A DNA stretch of 64,000 nt from Entoloma clypeatum (lineage: Eukaryota > Basidiomycota > Agaricomycetes > Agaricales > Entolomataceae), in contig OY751485.1 in NCBI GenBank assembly GCA_963565915.1, positions 620,001-684,000 of the forward strand. Direction: 5' to 3'. The translations under genes and the position numbers were made by a program. This document shows, in pieces, positions 8,427 to 19,076 of the stretch (positions are counted from its first letter, which is position 1; the number at the start of each line of letters is the position of its first letter). The notes beneath the pieces are model-generated. The model was given only the letters and a program-made list of their open reading frames with translations, searched no databases and was not told the origin of the DNA.

Positions 8427-10273
8427 TAAACAGTTGTTATAAGTCTTTTTTTTAGTCTGTTGTCACACTGCTTTCATCGTTCCAAAATCTTCTTTGGCGT
8501 CTTCGTAACCTGTAGGGTTGCTGAAGTTTGGTTCAGTTTGGTTCTTGGCCCCTCCAAAGCAAACATGAAGGCAAATTCCATCTGATATCCCACTGTGGTG
8601 TTCTTCAAACACTGTTTTGTCATCCCCAGGGCCCAATCAAAAGCCCATGATGTAAAGACAGCAAACAATGGCTCGCTGGCTGGCACCCTTGGGCTACCAA
8701 GAAGGGTGGGGTGAAACGGGTGGGCGCGAGGGGATGCAGTGGCATGGGTAAGAGTAGGGTGGGCTCACAGCATGTGGGTGGGCGTGGGGTGTTTGGAACT
8801 GGATAGGTGGGTGGGTTTTTGTGTAGGTGGGGGTCTGTACCTGCCCTCATGCCCCAAATAGTGGATGGGGTTTAAGCATCCCATTTAGCATCAGTGGCTG
8901 CTGTTGTGGGTGATGGTTGTCTGGGGGTGTTTGATCAGTGTTGGGCCATGAGAGGTGGAGGTGTGTCATGTTCATTTGTGGTAGGTCTGGGGGGCTGGGG
9001 GTTGCCATTTGGCGCGGCATTGTGTCCTGAAGATGGGAGGTGCATCGCCATCAAGGAGGTTGCTATTTGGGTCAGTGTGCAGCAGTGGGGGGCGGTGCTC
9101 ACTGTTTGAGTTGGCATGGAGTCTAGGGGCAACATTGAGTCATCCAGGATTAATCCATGGAGGACTAGGGCTGCTGTTTTGGCGGATTCCCATCATTGCC
9201 ATTGACGACCAGGAACCTACAGGAAATGAAAGAAATCTGTTAATTAACAATGGACGACGCCATTGCGTGGCCTACTGTTGCTCAAAGACAAAAAAAAAGG
9301 AAAAAACTCACTGATGCATTCATACGAATGTGTTGTGCCCTTCCCTTCTCCCTCCACCCTGTTGTCGTCATGTGCCTCATCATTGGTGGACTGGACATTA
9401 AAGAAGATGGGAGGGCTAGTCTTGAGCCCTCCCCTATGTTGTGTGATGGTGGGCATTGAACATTGAACATTGAATGCCGAAGTGTGTTGGTGCCCACTTT
9501 GCGACACACCAAGTTTGTTGCGGGGGCTATCAAACCGACCCCTCATTCATAAAATTGTTGGAACAGCAGGAATGATTCGAATTTAGAATACTTACCTTGC
9601 ATCTTGAGTACCATTGAGCTGAAATAGGACGGAAATGAGAAATGAGCATCAACAATCAACAATTATGTTTGGACATGGTTCAGTCTGAACCAGGTTTCCA
9701 AGGTTTGTGAACCTGACAGTTGCCAGTCTACCTATGTCGGCAGTTGAGTTAGATAATCAAGAAGTGCAAAGATGCCCATACCCATGTTGATCACTTGGCC
9801 AAGCTGTTTAACTGTGTATATACTGTTTAACTACTGTATACACCCTTCCATAAATGTATATGGCATAAACCATTTAATACACTTATATAGATAGAACAGT
9901 TGGAGCCTTAGTATGTTTTGACAGCAAACAGCAAAAAAAAATTGGTTTGGGTTGTTCCTGATGCATCACATCTTTGATTTAATTTTTTTAACACTTATAT
10001 TGCTTTGAGCCATGGCCCAGGCCCCCGGCTTTGGCCTGGCTCACGGCTTTGACGGCTCACGGCCTGGCCTGGACTTGTCAAAAGCCAAAGCCACCTGAAG
10101 CCAGGCCAAAGCCACGGCTTTTGAGCCAGGCCGGAACATCACTACCTACTACCCTCGCACCCACGTTAAACCTCGCTCAGATTTATAGTCCTCCCAGCTG
10201 TTAACTTCTGCACAACCCTTCGGAGAAGTGTTTCCCTCCCCACTGCCACACCTGCACCCCATCCACACATCTT
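8427..10273. other. Long stretch without supported genes
   Basis: Short overlapping frames on both strands show no domain or splicing logic. It is partly G-rich (8700-9130). A short GAACATT tandem repeat lies at about 9457-9473. Near the end (10000-10145) is a GC-rich inverted repeat that resembles a hAT transposon end. Confidence 0.5.
10010..10143. repeat. GC-rich inverted repeat, hAT-terminus-like
   Basis: GGCTTTGGCCTGGC (10027-10040) and its perfect reverse complement GCCAGGCCAAAGCC (10100-10113) flank a spacer of further CACGGC/AGCC words. The right edge reads as TAGTGATGTTCCGGCCTGGC on the minus strand. Such GGC/GCC-rich ends are known from fungal hAT elements, but no transposase or 8 bp duplication was found. 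Confidence 0.4.
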
Positions 10274-11578
10274 TCACCACCACACGACCCCCCTCATCAA
10301 CCTCCTCCCTGTCCTCACAACCCTAGCGCTCTCCACCGTCCCATCCTCACCCACCCTCGCCCCCACATCCACAACCCCACTCGGGTGCCGCATCCGCACC
10401 ATCTCATCGTCGTCGTCCCGCTTCAACGACCGCCCCGCCCTCGACTCCTGCACGATCCGCCACGGCAGCGTCCCCTCGACCTTGGCCGCGACGCCCGCGC
10501 ACAGGCCTACGGTGATTGGGACGGCGCGGTGCGGAACGCCCATGGAGAGCGCGTGGATGACGAGGTCGACGCCGGCGGTGAGGTCGTCATCGGTGTGTGG
10601 GGCGCTGAGGAGGGCGAGTTTCGGCTGTGCTTGCGCAGAGGGGTCAAGCCCCATTTTGGAGGCGCCGGATCGGCGGATGAGTTCGAGGATGGAGGAGACG
10701 TGTCCGGAGGAGGGGGAGGAGGAGGAGGAGGAGGACGGGTGGGCAGTGTAGGCGGCAAGGCCGGGGAGGAAGGCAGAGAGCTCGGGGGAGGAGACAAAGA
10801 TGGTGGGGTTTGTGGCGTCGATGCAGGAGAGTTGGATGTTTTTTTGTTGCGGTGGTTGGGACTCGGAGGTGGAGGAAGCACCGGGAGGGAGGGTGAGGGT
10901 GAGGGTGTCAAGCGGGGAGCCGGTGGGGAGGAGTTTGCCGGTGCGTGCGCCGGCGGGGTTGAGGACTTCGAGAAGGATCGAAGAGGCTTTTCCAGGGACG
11001 CCGGCGAGGGTTGTTTCGGGCAGGTCGAGGATGGGGGTGGTAGTTGAAGGGCAGACGGGGAAGGTGGTGTCGATGATCTTCTGCGTGTTGGTATTATACA
11101 GACGCACCGTCGCACGCGTTCCTCCCAAGGACGTGCGGGGCACGCATATCCCCTCGTCGACGGCGAACACGCCGACTACGCTCGATAGGTTCCCGCAATT
11201 CCCGGAGAGATCGATGCTGGCGTCCTTGATCCCAACCTGAACGAAGGTGTACTCAGCCTCAATTCCCTGCGCTTTGCGTGCGGGGGAGGGTGCGCCGACG
11301 ACGCAGATCTTGGAGAGACTGGATACGCCGCCGCCCATCCCGTTAAGCTGCCGGGCGTGCTCGGGGTCGGGGGAGCCCATGATGCCGAGGAAGACGCGGT
11401 CCCATTTTGTGGTGTCTGAGGGGAGTGTAGCACGGTTTAGGAAGATGCCTTTGGATGTGCCTCCGCGAAGGAAGGAGGCTGGGATGGGGTTGGGTGCGTC
11501 GTGGAGACTGGAGAGGTGTCTACATCGCCCGATGAGACTGAGATTGCGGGGGAGAGTGTTCAGGATTGACCAGGCCAT
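10274..11578 (-). CDS. PrpF-family isomerase (AcnD-accessory / oxalomesaconate tautomerase type)
   Basis: This single-exon gene encodes 434 residues. The PrpF signature runs from the N-terminus (PASFLRGGTSKGIFL, then FLGIMGSPDPEHARQLNGMG and VSSLSKICVV) through DLSGNCGNLSSVVG. It ends with VIHALSMGVPHRAVPIT, RMRHPSGVVDV and RTGRRLMRG. Family members have a diaminopimelate-epimerase-like fold and isomerise tricarboxylate-like double bonds, such as methylaconitate or oxalomesaconate; the substrate here cannot be told from sequence. I chose the ATG at 11576-11578 because it gives a short basic leader (MAWSILNTLPRNLSLIGRC), a possible mitochondrial signal, before the conserved domain. The upstream in-frame extension to 11728 looks unlike the family. 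A Ser-rich insert near the middle (YTAHPSSSSSSSPSSG) is unusual. Confidence 0.85.
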   Translation of the reverse strand: MAWSILNTLPRNLSLIGRCRHLSSLHDAPNPIPASFLRGGTSKGIFLNRATLPSDTTKWDRVFLGIMGSPDPEHARQLNGMGGGVSSLSKICVVGAPSPARKAQGIEAEYTFVQVGIKDASIDLSGNCGNLSSVVGVFAVDEGICVPRTSLGGTRATVRLYNTNTQKIIDTTFPVCPSTTTPILDLPETTLAGVPGKASSILLEVLNPAGARTGKLLPTGSPLDTLTLTLPPGASSTSESQPPQQKNIQLSCIDATNPTIFVSSPELSAFLPGLAAYTAHPSSSSSSSPSSGHVSSILELIRRSGASKMGLDPSAQAQPKLALLSAPHTDDDLTAGVDLVIHALSMGVPHRAVPITVGLCAGVAAKVEGTLPWRIVQESRAGRSLKRDDDDEMVRMRHPSGVVDVGARVGEDGTVESARVVRTGRRLMRGVVWW

Positions 11579-12077
11579 GTCAGATGTGCACTGTACTTTG
11601 TCACTGCAAGAAAAATCGTAGAACTGATAGATCCGTGCTCGAGTCGATGAACCGGAGCATGGAAGCTCGTAATCAATCGCAAACGCGCCGGCATCAGTAT
11701 TCCGGAACCCCACCCACGTGACAAACAAGACAGGGAAAACAAACCCGGCCAGAACGGAACCAAAACTGCAAGTTCAACATGACGGCAAGGGTCGCGTTTG
11801 ACACTAACCTCCTCGTCCGACCCACACGGTACACGTACGCCGCCCTTCGTCACCCCCGCTCAATATTTGGACGTCTAAAGGCGCTGTGAAAATCACTGGG
11901 TCGGTTGGGGATTATCTCACCAACTTGTTGTATTTCTGACAAACGTCAGGACTCAGGACTCTGTAGAGGTCGCCTCATAATCACGCTCGACGTGTTGTAT
12001 CGAGGTACGTCAGTCCTGCTCACCTTGCATACGTGCGAATCCGAATACTGTGTACAGCCCAAAAGACCGAGCCTACA
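11579..12077. promoter_or_regulatory. Shared intergenic region of divergent genes
   Basis: About 500 bp separate the starts of the PrpF-like gene (minus) and the membrane-protein gene (plus). No clear TATA box is seen, and no other gene is supported. Confidence 0.4.
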
Positions 12078-12748
12078 ATGTCAAACTCATCGCTATCATA
12101 CGCGTCCACATCCATGCCAAATCCAGCACCGACCCCTCCATCTATGAACGAACCCCCTCCCTCAACACGCACCGTCCTCATTATCGGCGTTGTCTTCGGC
12201 CTAGCCACTGGCCTTTTTATCCTCGCCATCCTCATTTTCACAATTCGGACGAAGCGCCGCACCCCCGTCACTGCGGGAACATATCCAGACCCCTTCAACG
12301 CGTCACGCGGGAGCACAATTAGCACGTCCCACCCTGCCGCGCGTATAACGCCGTTTGGCTCGCCAGGCGCGGAGAGTCCAAGGTTCAGTACGTCCTTCAT
12401 TTCGTTCCACTTATCCACACCTCATCTCATGATTCATTGTCTTGTTCCGCAGAACACATCCCCGGCTCCGACATGCGTGTCGCCGTCCGACGGCCCGATG
12501 GAACATGGCAATTCACCGAACCCGGGAATACCTCGGAAGCCGACCTCCTGGCATCGCCCCCGCCCTCCCACACGTCCTGTGCTGCCCTCAGCTCATCCTC
12601 CAGTACTCTGACACGTGCGAAGCAAGAGCAAGAATACAGCGCTAGGGATCATGATGTCGAAGCGAACCTTGCACCGCCTGCGTATAGCCAGGAGTATCGC
12701 GGGTATATCAACCATGCGAAGAGTCCGAGTGAAGCTTCGGCTCGCTAG
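12078..12748 (+). CDS. Single-pass membrane protein, two exons, unknown function
   Basis: Exon 1 is 12078-12387 and exon 2 is 12453-12748, separated by a 65 bp GTACGT...CCGCAG intron that keeps phase (A+AA gives Lys). The 201-residue product has a Ser/Pro-rich N-terminus (about 30 residues) without a clear signal peptide. One transmembrane helix follows (VLIIGVVFGLATGLFILAIL), then a basic stop-transfer IRTKRRT. The cytosolic tail is low-complexity, with PPAYSQEYRGY near the end. The layout (short outer part, one helix, disordered tail) recalls the tail of the glycoprotein at 48604-50473, but I see no clear alignment. Family not recognised. An in-frame ATG at 12033 is an alternative start. 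Confidence 0.7.
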
Positions 12749-13437
12749 CGTGTTCTGTTTCGTCTTTGTGGTGGATCGTTATATGGTCGTTATATGAATA
12801 CCCTGTCCTTTATTTTTGCTGTATCGTAGGTCATCGTGTTATTCTGTTCAGCTTTTCGATACAGATACCATTATCTTGTTACGACCCATGTTCATGCCTC
12901 GGCTGTATCTCGTATTTCTTTCCTACTATAACTGCTGTTTTATTTGTTCACATGTTATCATCCTCCCGTTATCTCTGATTATGCGTACGATCCAGCTGGC
13001 AAGGAAAATCTTTCGGCGATGGTTAGAAACCCAGACACATTTTATTCTTGCAAATGGAACACCCATCATCCAGCTCGAACCCTTGAGACAGGCCAAAGGT
13101 CCCCCACCCTCCGATGACAGGCCGTACAGTATTTCCTCTGATCTTGAGCCCACTGTTCTCAAAATTCTGATTGGCCTAGGTTCGTTATTCTTGAAAACTT
13201 GAGGCTCACTGTGAATTCTACATCCTGGCTGCTCGGCCAGCAGCTGTGTATTATGCCATCAGCAGCGACAACTTTACGTTAGCTCTATGCCAAACCCCCA
13301 GAACCAGAATGTTGTAGCTGTGATCCTCATTGACCTCAACTAACAGCTTGTTTTTGTTCCTCTGGAAAATGGTTTTTATCCCGAAATCAGCGAATGTGTA
13401 CATCACTACATAGAAAAGGTAAAGGCTGAATATCATT
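12749..13437. other. Intergenic, no gene supported
   Basis: This is the 3' region of the membrane-protein gene and the sequence upstream of tRNA-Phe. Only short frames without recognisable content are seen. Confidence 0.4.
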
Positions 13438-13528
13438 GGGGGCATAGCTCAGTTGGGAGAGCAGCAGACTGAAGTTGCCATAGACAGGCAGGGATCTGAA
13501 GGTCCCGCGTTCAATCCGCGGTGCCCCC
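13438..13528 (+). tRNA. tRNA-Phe (GAA) with intron
   Basis: The acceptor stem GGGGGCA/TGCCCCC pairs over 7 bp. The D arm is TAGCTCAGTTGGGAGAGC, the anticodon stem-loop CAGA-CTGAAG-A-TCTG, and the T arm CCGCG-TTCAATC-CGCGG. The anticodon is GAA. A 19 nt intron (TTGCCATAGACAGGCAGGG) sits after position 37, the canonical place. The mature tRNA would be 72 nt plus discriminator A. A T-run follows at about 13555. Confidence 0.92.
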
Positions 13529-14674
13529 ATTCTATCTAACCCCCCATATGTTGATTTTTGTGAGTTTGGGTGTCGGAAGAAAACCGGCACGGGTAACCGC
13601 TGTGGGTCTGCGTGTACCGTTTTTTGGGCGACAGTCAGCATGCGCGCCTGGATGGAGTGTCTTTCTCAGCCGACCCATGTCTATCCGAAGAGCAACCAGT
13701 TCGAGGTTCGGATCTGTGTGATGCGTTGTCCCGGGTGGCATGTCTAAATTAGATGTGATTTTCGTTTTTCCTGGAGGACTGCGTGGGGGCTCCTGCCTGG
13801 GCTTTTGTGTGACCGGATCCGATTGAACGCGCCGGAAAAATATGACTTTATCGAGTGGCATTCACCACTGCGTCAGGCTGTCGATACCTCCGGATTCGGA
13901 ATTGTGAGATTCTCGTTCAATTTCTGCTTTTAGTTCCTTGTCGATACTGAGGAAGTAGGATGACGAGGATCTGCGAACGGGATTGGATGAGGAAAAAGAA
14001 GAATACACTCTCACACCTTGGGTACCCCCGGCTAAGCCTATGTTATGTCAGACTGGAGTAACGAAGCAAGAAGAAGGATGAGGAGTCTTCTGAGTTGGCT
14101 TTGCGAAGGTGGCCGGTGACCTTTGTTCCGAGTTCGAAGCAAGTAACCGGGGGACCGCTAGAACAGCGACTCACGGCGTTTCTTTTGACAATAAGGAAGC
14201 GTACGGGGGCCGCGGTTCGTGCGTTGCTGCGGTCAAGATCTTGGCTTCAGGAACAGCTGAAGACTTACTTTCCGCGTGCACATAGAGTCGTTAGTGAGGC
14301 CCGGGGAACGGATCCACTGCATGATAGTACGCACGAAGTTCGAATGATAGTTGTCTGCTTCATTCGGAATACCAATGGGTTGTGTCTCGGAGTTAACGTT
14401 AAACCATCCAGTGTTGTCTTTTATTTGTCTACCCTTCCTTCATTGACCAGGTCGCCTCATAAAAGGGAATGTTCACGGGTCTGCTGTGAATTAACTTCAT
14501 AACCGCCTCCCAGTGCTGATAGGAGCAAAGTGCAGAGCATGTTCTATCGGCGAAAATATCGACGACGTCATGGCAAACTTGGAAGAATCACAGTCTCATC
14601 TTCAGGCTTCCTGTTGTTATACCGCGAACGTCGTGAGATGCCTCGTCTACACCCACTTTTCCCCACACACTTCC
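13529..14674. other. Intergenic between tRNA-Phe and the GH7 gene
   Basis: Frames on both strands are short and have no recognisable domain. The last 100 bp are the GH7 promoter. Confidence 0.4.
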
Positions 14675-14682
14675 TATAAAAT
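14675..14682 (+). promoter_or_regulatory. TATA box of the GH7 gene
   Basis: TATAAAAT lies 95 bp upstream of the ATG at 14770. A CT-rich stretch follows (CCACCTCCATCC..., 14720-14760), a common layout for highly expressed fungal secreted-enzyme genes. Confidence 0.6.
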
Positions 14683-14769
14683 AATTGCTCTAATGGCTCG
14701 ACGATCTGCACCCTCAGTTAGTCCACCTCCATCCTACTGTAACTCACCTGTCCACCGTCCAGCGCCGAT

Positions 14770-16188
14770 ATGGTCCGAAAAAACTCTCTCATCGCCCTCT
14801 ATTACGCCGCTATTGCATGTGCACAACAGATTGGCACCCTCACCGCCGAGAATCACCCTTCACTTACCTGGCAGAAATGCACCAAGAAAGGCGGTTGCGT
14901 TAACCAGCGCGGGTTCATCACCTTAGATGCCAACTGGCGCTGGACACACAAGGTCGGCAGTTCAACAAACTGCTACACCGGCAACACCTGGGACACTACC
15001 CTTTGTCCCGACGGCGTCACCTGCGCCAAAAACTGTGCTCTCGACGGCGCTGACTACTCCGGGACCTATGGTGTCTCTGCCAAAGGCAACGCCCTCACCC
15101 TTAAATTCGTCACGCACGGCTCAAAACAGAACGTCGGGTCACGCCTCTACCTGATGTCAAGCAATACTCGGTACCAGGTCTTCAAACCCCTCAACCAGGA
15201 ATTCACTTTCGACGTCGACGTCTCACAGCTTCCTTGTGGACTGAATGGTGCTCTCTACCTCTCCGAAATGCCCGCTGACGGTGGTATCTCGTCCACTAAC
15301 AAGGCTGGAGCCAAGTTTGGAACTGGCTACTGCGACGCGCAGTGCCCAAGGGATATCAAATTTATCGCAGGAAAGGTACACGATCTCGAACCGCACCGGA
15401 AAGAAGATGCCAAGCTAAAATTTTTATCCCAGGCTAACGTGGAGGGTTGGGTTCCTGACACCGACAACCCCAACACCGGCAAGGGTGACCGGGGGACGTG
15501 CTGCAATGAGATGGATATCTGGGAAGCCAACTCGATCTCCACCGCCTACACCCCCCATCCCTGCTCAACCAAAGGCCTGAAAGTTTGCATTGGCAATGCC
15601 TGCGGTGGACTCAAAAATCGCTATCGCTCCATCTGCGATCCCGACGGTTGCGATTTCAACTCGTACCGTCTCGGCAACACGAGCTTCTATGGCCCCGGAA
15701 AGATCGTCAATACCAAGCAGAAATTCACCGTCGTCACGCAGTTCCTCACCGGCCCCTCCCATTCGCTCAGCGAGATTCGCAGGTTCTACGTCCAGGACGG
15801 TAAAGTCATCCCCAACTCCTTCACGTCCGTCCCCGGCATCAATCCCGCCAACTCCATCACCCCCGCGTTTTGCAACGCAGAGAAGGCAGCGTTTGGTGAA
15901 GCCAAGAGCTTCCAGTCAAAGGGTGGGTTCCCTGCCGTGTCTGGCGCTTTGAGCCGTGGAATGGTCCTCGTTCTCTCCCTCTGGGATGACTACACGGCCA
16001 ACATGCTCTGGCTCGACAGCAACTATCCCAAGAACAAGGCCGCTTCGGGACGGGGTGTCGCCCGTGGTACTTGCCCACCGTCCTCCGGTGTACCTGCCAC
16101 CGTCGAGAAGCAGAACCTCAATGCTCAGGTCACCTATTCGAACATCAGGTTCGGTGAGATTGGTTCGACCTTCGGGAAAGGTCGTTAA
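14770..16188 (+). CDS. Cellobiohydrolase I (GH7), secreted, without cellulose-binding module
   Basis: The enzyme releases cellobiose processively from reducing ends of cellulose outside the cell. A signal peptide ([18 protein letters not shown]) precedes [19 protein letters not shown], the classic mature start. The catalytic motif [10 protein letters not shown] has the nucleophile Glu, the Asp and the acid/base Glu. Family Cys pairs are visible. The whole span is one open frame, but 15376-15432 is best read as a 57 bp in-frame intron (GTACAC...ATCCCAG with GCTAAAA branch). Removing it restores the family sequence KFI-GK-ANVEGW. Exons are then 14770-15375 and 15433-16188, giving 453 residues. 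The protein ends after the catalytic domain, so it lacks the linker and CBM1 seen in some relatives. Confidence 0.93.
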   Translation: MVRKNSLIALYYAAIACAQQIGTLTAENHPSLTWQKCTKKGGCVNQRGFITLDANWRWTHKVGSSTNCYTGNTWDTTLCPDGVTCAKNCALDGADYSGTYGVSAKGNALTLKFVTHGSKQNVGSRLYLMSSNTRYQVFKPLNQEFTFDVDVSQLPCGLNGALYLSEMPADGGISSTNKAGAKFGTGYCDAQCPRDIKFIAGKVHDLEPHRKEDAKLKFLSQANVEGWVPDTDNPNTGKGDRGTCCNEMDIWEANSISTAYTPHPCSTKGLKVCIGNACGGLKNRYRSICDPDGCDFNSYRLGNTSFYGPGKIVNTKQKFTVVTQFLTGPSHSLSEIRRFYVQDGKVIPNSFTSVPGINPANSITPAFCNAEKAAFGEAKSFQSKGGFPAVSGALSRGMVLVLSLWDDYTANMLWLDSNYPKNKAASGRGVARGTCPPSSGVPATVEKQNLNAQVTYSNIRFGEIGSTFGKGR

Positions 16189-16600
16189 AGGAGTGTCGGT
16201 GTTCCAAGATACCCGCAGATATGTTAGATGTATTTTAATTCGCAAGATTCCCGACCAAATATCATATAGTGTAGTCATGACCCACAAAAGATGCTACTTA
16301 TCAAGAAACACCCACTTCAAGCCAAGGGCTTAGGTGATGGTCGCCTTGGTCCTGCCGAGTCAACATGTGTTTTCATCGCAACAGCTTCTTGTGGGTCCAA
16401 GTCCTGCGGCACAAGGCTGAGCTAAGTGTCCACAGACTTTGCAAAATGATTTCAACCTACTTGGAAACGTGCGCGGTGAACTAAAACCATGAAACGACGG
16501 AGAAAACAGTAGAAGAATGGCCCGAAATATAAATACGACATGGTATGCGAGGAGGGTCCAGAGCAAACATGCTGAGACGCGAGATATGATAGACGATCTT
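16189..16600. other. Intergenic between convergent genes
   Basis: Contains the 3' regions of the GH7 gene (plus) and the membrane-protein gene (minus). No other gene is supported. Confidence 0.4.
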
Positions 16601-17614
16601 CTATGCACCCGCAATGTTCGATTCTATATCACAATGGGGACACTTGGTCCTAGAAAAAATGAAGGACTCCCATTTCCATCGCCACGGGAAAGAGAAAGAT
16701 CCCTTGGATGAGGTCGTCGGGACCTGCTCGACAAGGGTGCTGGTCTGACTATCCGGGGTTGTTGGTCGGCATTCCGACTGTTGCCCTATGCTTTCTGGGG
16801 GATTATCTGATGATAATTGAATATCGCAGATATTGAATGAATCCGAACTTACGACCTGTTCTTTGTGCAGGCTGAGGGTCCATCACTCCGTTTGACATTG
16901 AAACTGCGGGGGTAATCGTTATGCTGCTAGTCGCCCCAGCAGTCCTATTCTGTTCCTCTCTCCGCCTTTTGGTCTGTTCACTTGTGGACTATTCGAACCG
17001 ACTTGAGTATGAGCATGAGGAGACAAACATATGAAGATGACTCACAACAACCCCCGCTCTCAGTTCCTTTGCACGTTTTGACACGTTCATAATCCCGACT
17101 GAAAGTCCTTGAAGGAGCGCGATATACTGATCAAAAATGGTGATGGCTTGATAGGTTCGTTCTCTATATTGCTCTCTCAATCTTTCCAGCCTGAGAGGTA
17201 AATGGTGTGAGCATGAGAGGTGATAACTAAGCATGCTTCACTTTACCCCGTCAGCCTTGAACCCAGATGCGCCTCTAAATCGCTTGGGAGAAGATCTTCT
17301 GCGGAAGATTTTTCGTAAATCTGGCGAGTCTCCTGCAGCAAGTCGTCCAGTATCTTGAATTGCGGATTGGGCAGATAGGTACGGGAATAAAATGATACCG
17401 AGATAACTGTGCTCATCAGCGCCAGTCCGCCGAGAAAGTACCCAAATTCATTCGATTGTTGGCCCATGGTAGCTGAAGTCGAAGGGGAGAGATGCGGCGC
17501 ATTTGGCGCTGGTGGATGGTCATAAATATGACATTTCACGTTGTGCTCGCATGCATCAATGATCATGGGAAATTCCGAAGGCAGTTGAGCGAAGATAAGA
17601 TAAGCCACAGCCAT
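16601..17614 (-). CDS. Small membrane protein, four exons, unknown function (copy 1)
   Basis: Exons are 17614-17247, 17190-17046, 16988-16856 and 16806-16601. All three introns (56, 57 and 49 bp) have GT-AG ends and keep phase, giving 283 residues. One hydrophobic helix is clear (FGYFLGGLALMSTVISVSFY). It is followed by a region that may be helical (QFKILDDLLQETRQIYEK, FDQYIALLQGLSVGIMN) and a polar tail ending CPHCDIESNIAGA. The gene model is supported by the paralogous pseudogene at 19909-20926, which has matching exons, splice sites and stop. It stands head to head with the kinase-like gene, only 29 bp between ATGs. A later Met (MGQQSNEFGYF, near 17468) is an alternative start. No known family recognised. 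Confidence 0.7.
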
Positions 17615-17643
17615 TGGCGCGGTGCTGTCACGTCGTGGCCTAA

Positions 17644-19076
17644 ATGAACCCAAAGGTATCCCTGTGCGCGTTGCACGAGGGATACGATTGGATTTTGTCC
17701 TTCTCTGCCCGCTTGCGCGACCCTGGCGGTTTCTCAGGGTCTGCGGTTGCCCTCAATCCACAGGAAACGAAATGGCGCGACATCTACCATTTTCTTCTTG
17801 ATCGTGGTTTTGAGCTGCGTCCTCGGTATGGTCCAGGCTGGATACCGTCTTGGATTGGCACGGATCTAGGAGAATGCGACTGTGAGGATGGGATTATGGC
17901 AATCGTAAGCTGCCCCCGCCGTCTCCAAAATCAGAGTGTTCACCGACATTTACCAACTCAGTTCCCGCTACTTCTGGATGCGACAGAGGTCAAGGCTAAC
18001 CGAGCAGTTTGCATTAAGATGATCAGAAAGAAGACGAACGAGCTAGAAATTGGGCGATACTTAAATTCAGAATGCTCGAACTCACCTCACAGTTCGAGGA
18101 ATCACAGCATCCCAATTCTGGACGCATTCCAGGATCCGTTTATTCATGGAGTCAGTTATATTGTCATGCCTCTTCTTCGGCCATTCGATGACCCCGCATT
18201 TGGATTCATCGGCGAGGTCACCAACTTCGTAACGCAGGTTTTAGAGGTGTGTCCATCTTCGTCCTTCATTCTTTCATTTAGAATCGAATAATGCCAATAT
18301 AGGGGACAGAATTCATGCACAGGAAACTCGTCGCGCATTGGTAAGTGCAAATCTGGCCCTTGTCAGCGTGTGTGTAATCTTCATTCTCCTTCAGTGACCT
18401 TACTGGCGTCAATATAATGATGGACGCGTCACCCATTTTGCCACGAGGTTGGCACTTCAGCGCTCCCAGTATGACAGCGGATGGTACAAGTTTGATTGCA
18501 CCACTCGCCCGCATTGATCACCCAGTGCGATATTATATTATTGACTATGACTGCTCTATTCGATTCAAGCCAGGGCAAAATCCTATTATACATGGCCTGG
18601 GAGGGCGTGACGAGGATGTCCCAGAACTGACTCTTGCTGAGCGACAAAAACCTTTCGATCACTTCAAGCTCGACGTCTTTACGCTTGGAAATGTGTTTTT
18701 GAAAGACTTGAAAAAGGCAAATATGTTTCTTTTTCCATGTATCGTTATCCCGCTGAGAGTTTACAGAAATATACCAGACTCGAATTTCTGAATAGCCTCG
18801 TAAAACTCATGATGACGAAGGACTTCCGCCGACGACCGACGGCGGCCGAGGCTCTTGAACACTGGTATGAAGTCAAGTCGAAACTCAATTCGAACATCGC
18901 AAGTCTACGTCTGGGAAAGCCCGATGCATCGGTTGGTGACACAGTCATAAACACTTTGGCGGATGGTGTTGTCAGTTTGACATGGTTATTTGATGAGGTA
19001 CGCCAACGGAATATGAACCGTTCATCACTAACATCATTGTACCTCGTAGGACTCTAAATCATGGCCAAATGCATAA
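17644..19076 (+). CDS. Protein-kinase-like protein, six exons (copy 1)
   Basis: Exons are 17644-17904, 17962-18246, 18303-18340, 18395-18716, 18767-18997 and 19050-19076, giving about 387 residues in phase throughout. Kinase landmarks appear in order: beta-3 Lys in VCIKMI, alpha-C Glu in ELEIGRYL, hinge YIVMPLLRPF, catalytic loop HCDLTGVNIMMD (split by intron 3), IDYDCS in place of DFG, and alpha-F DVFTLGNVF. HCD for HRD and DYDCS for DFG are common in a large group of Agaricomycete kinases, so activity is possible but unproven. No glycine-rich loop is obvious. Intron 4 (18717-18766) has a GC donor (AAG|GCAAAT), while the paralog has GT there. The last short exon ends in SWPNA and is conserved as SWPNS in the copy. 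Confidence 0.8.

Noticed and set aside
10385..11047. A 220-codon plus-strand frame opposite the PrpF-like gene
   Set aside because: It is Gly/Glu-rich low complexity caused by the GC-rich antisense of real PrpF codons, with no domain.
10274..11728. N-terminal extension of the PrpF-like protein from the start near 11728
   Set aside because: The extra 50 residues are Cys-rich and unlike the family; the ATG at 11578 gives a normal N-terminus.
14095..14502. A 135-codon plus frame upstream of the GH7 gene
   Set aside because: No recognisable content, and it overlaps the probable promoter region.
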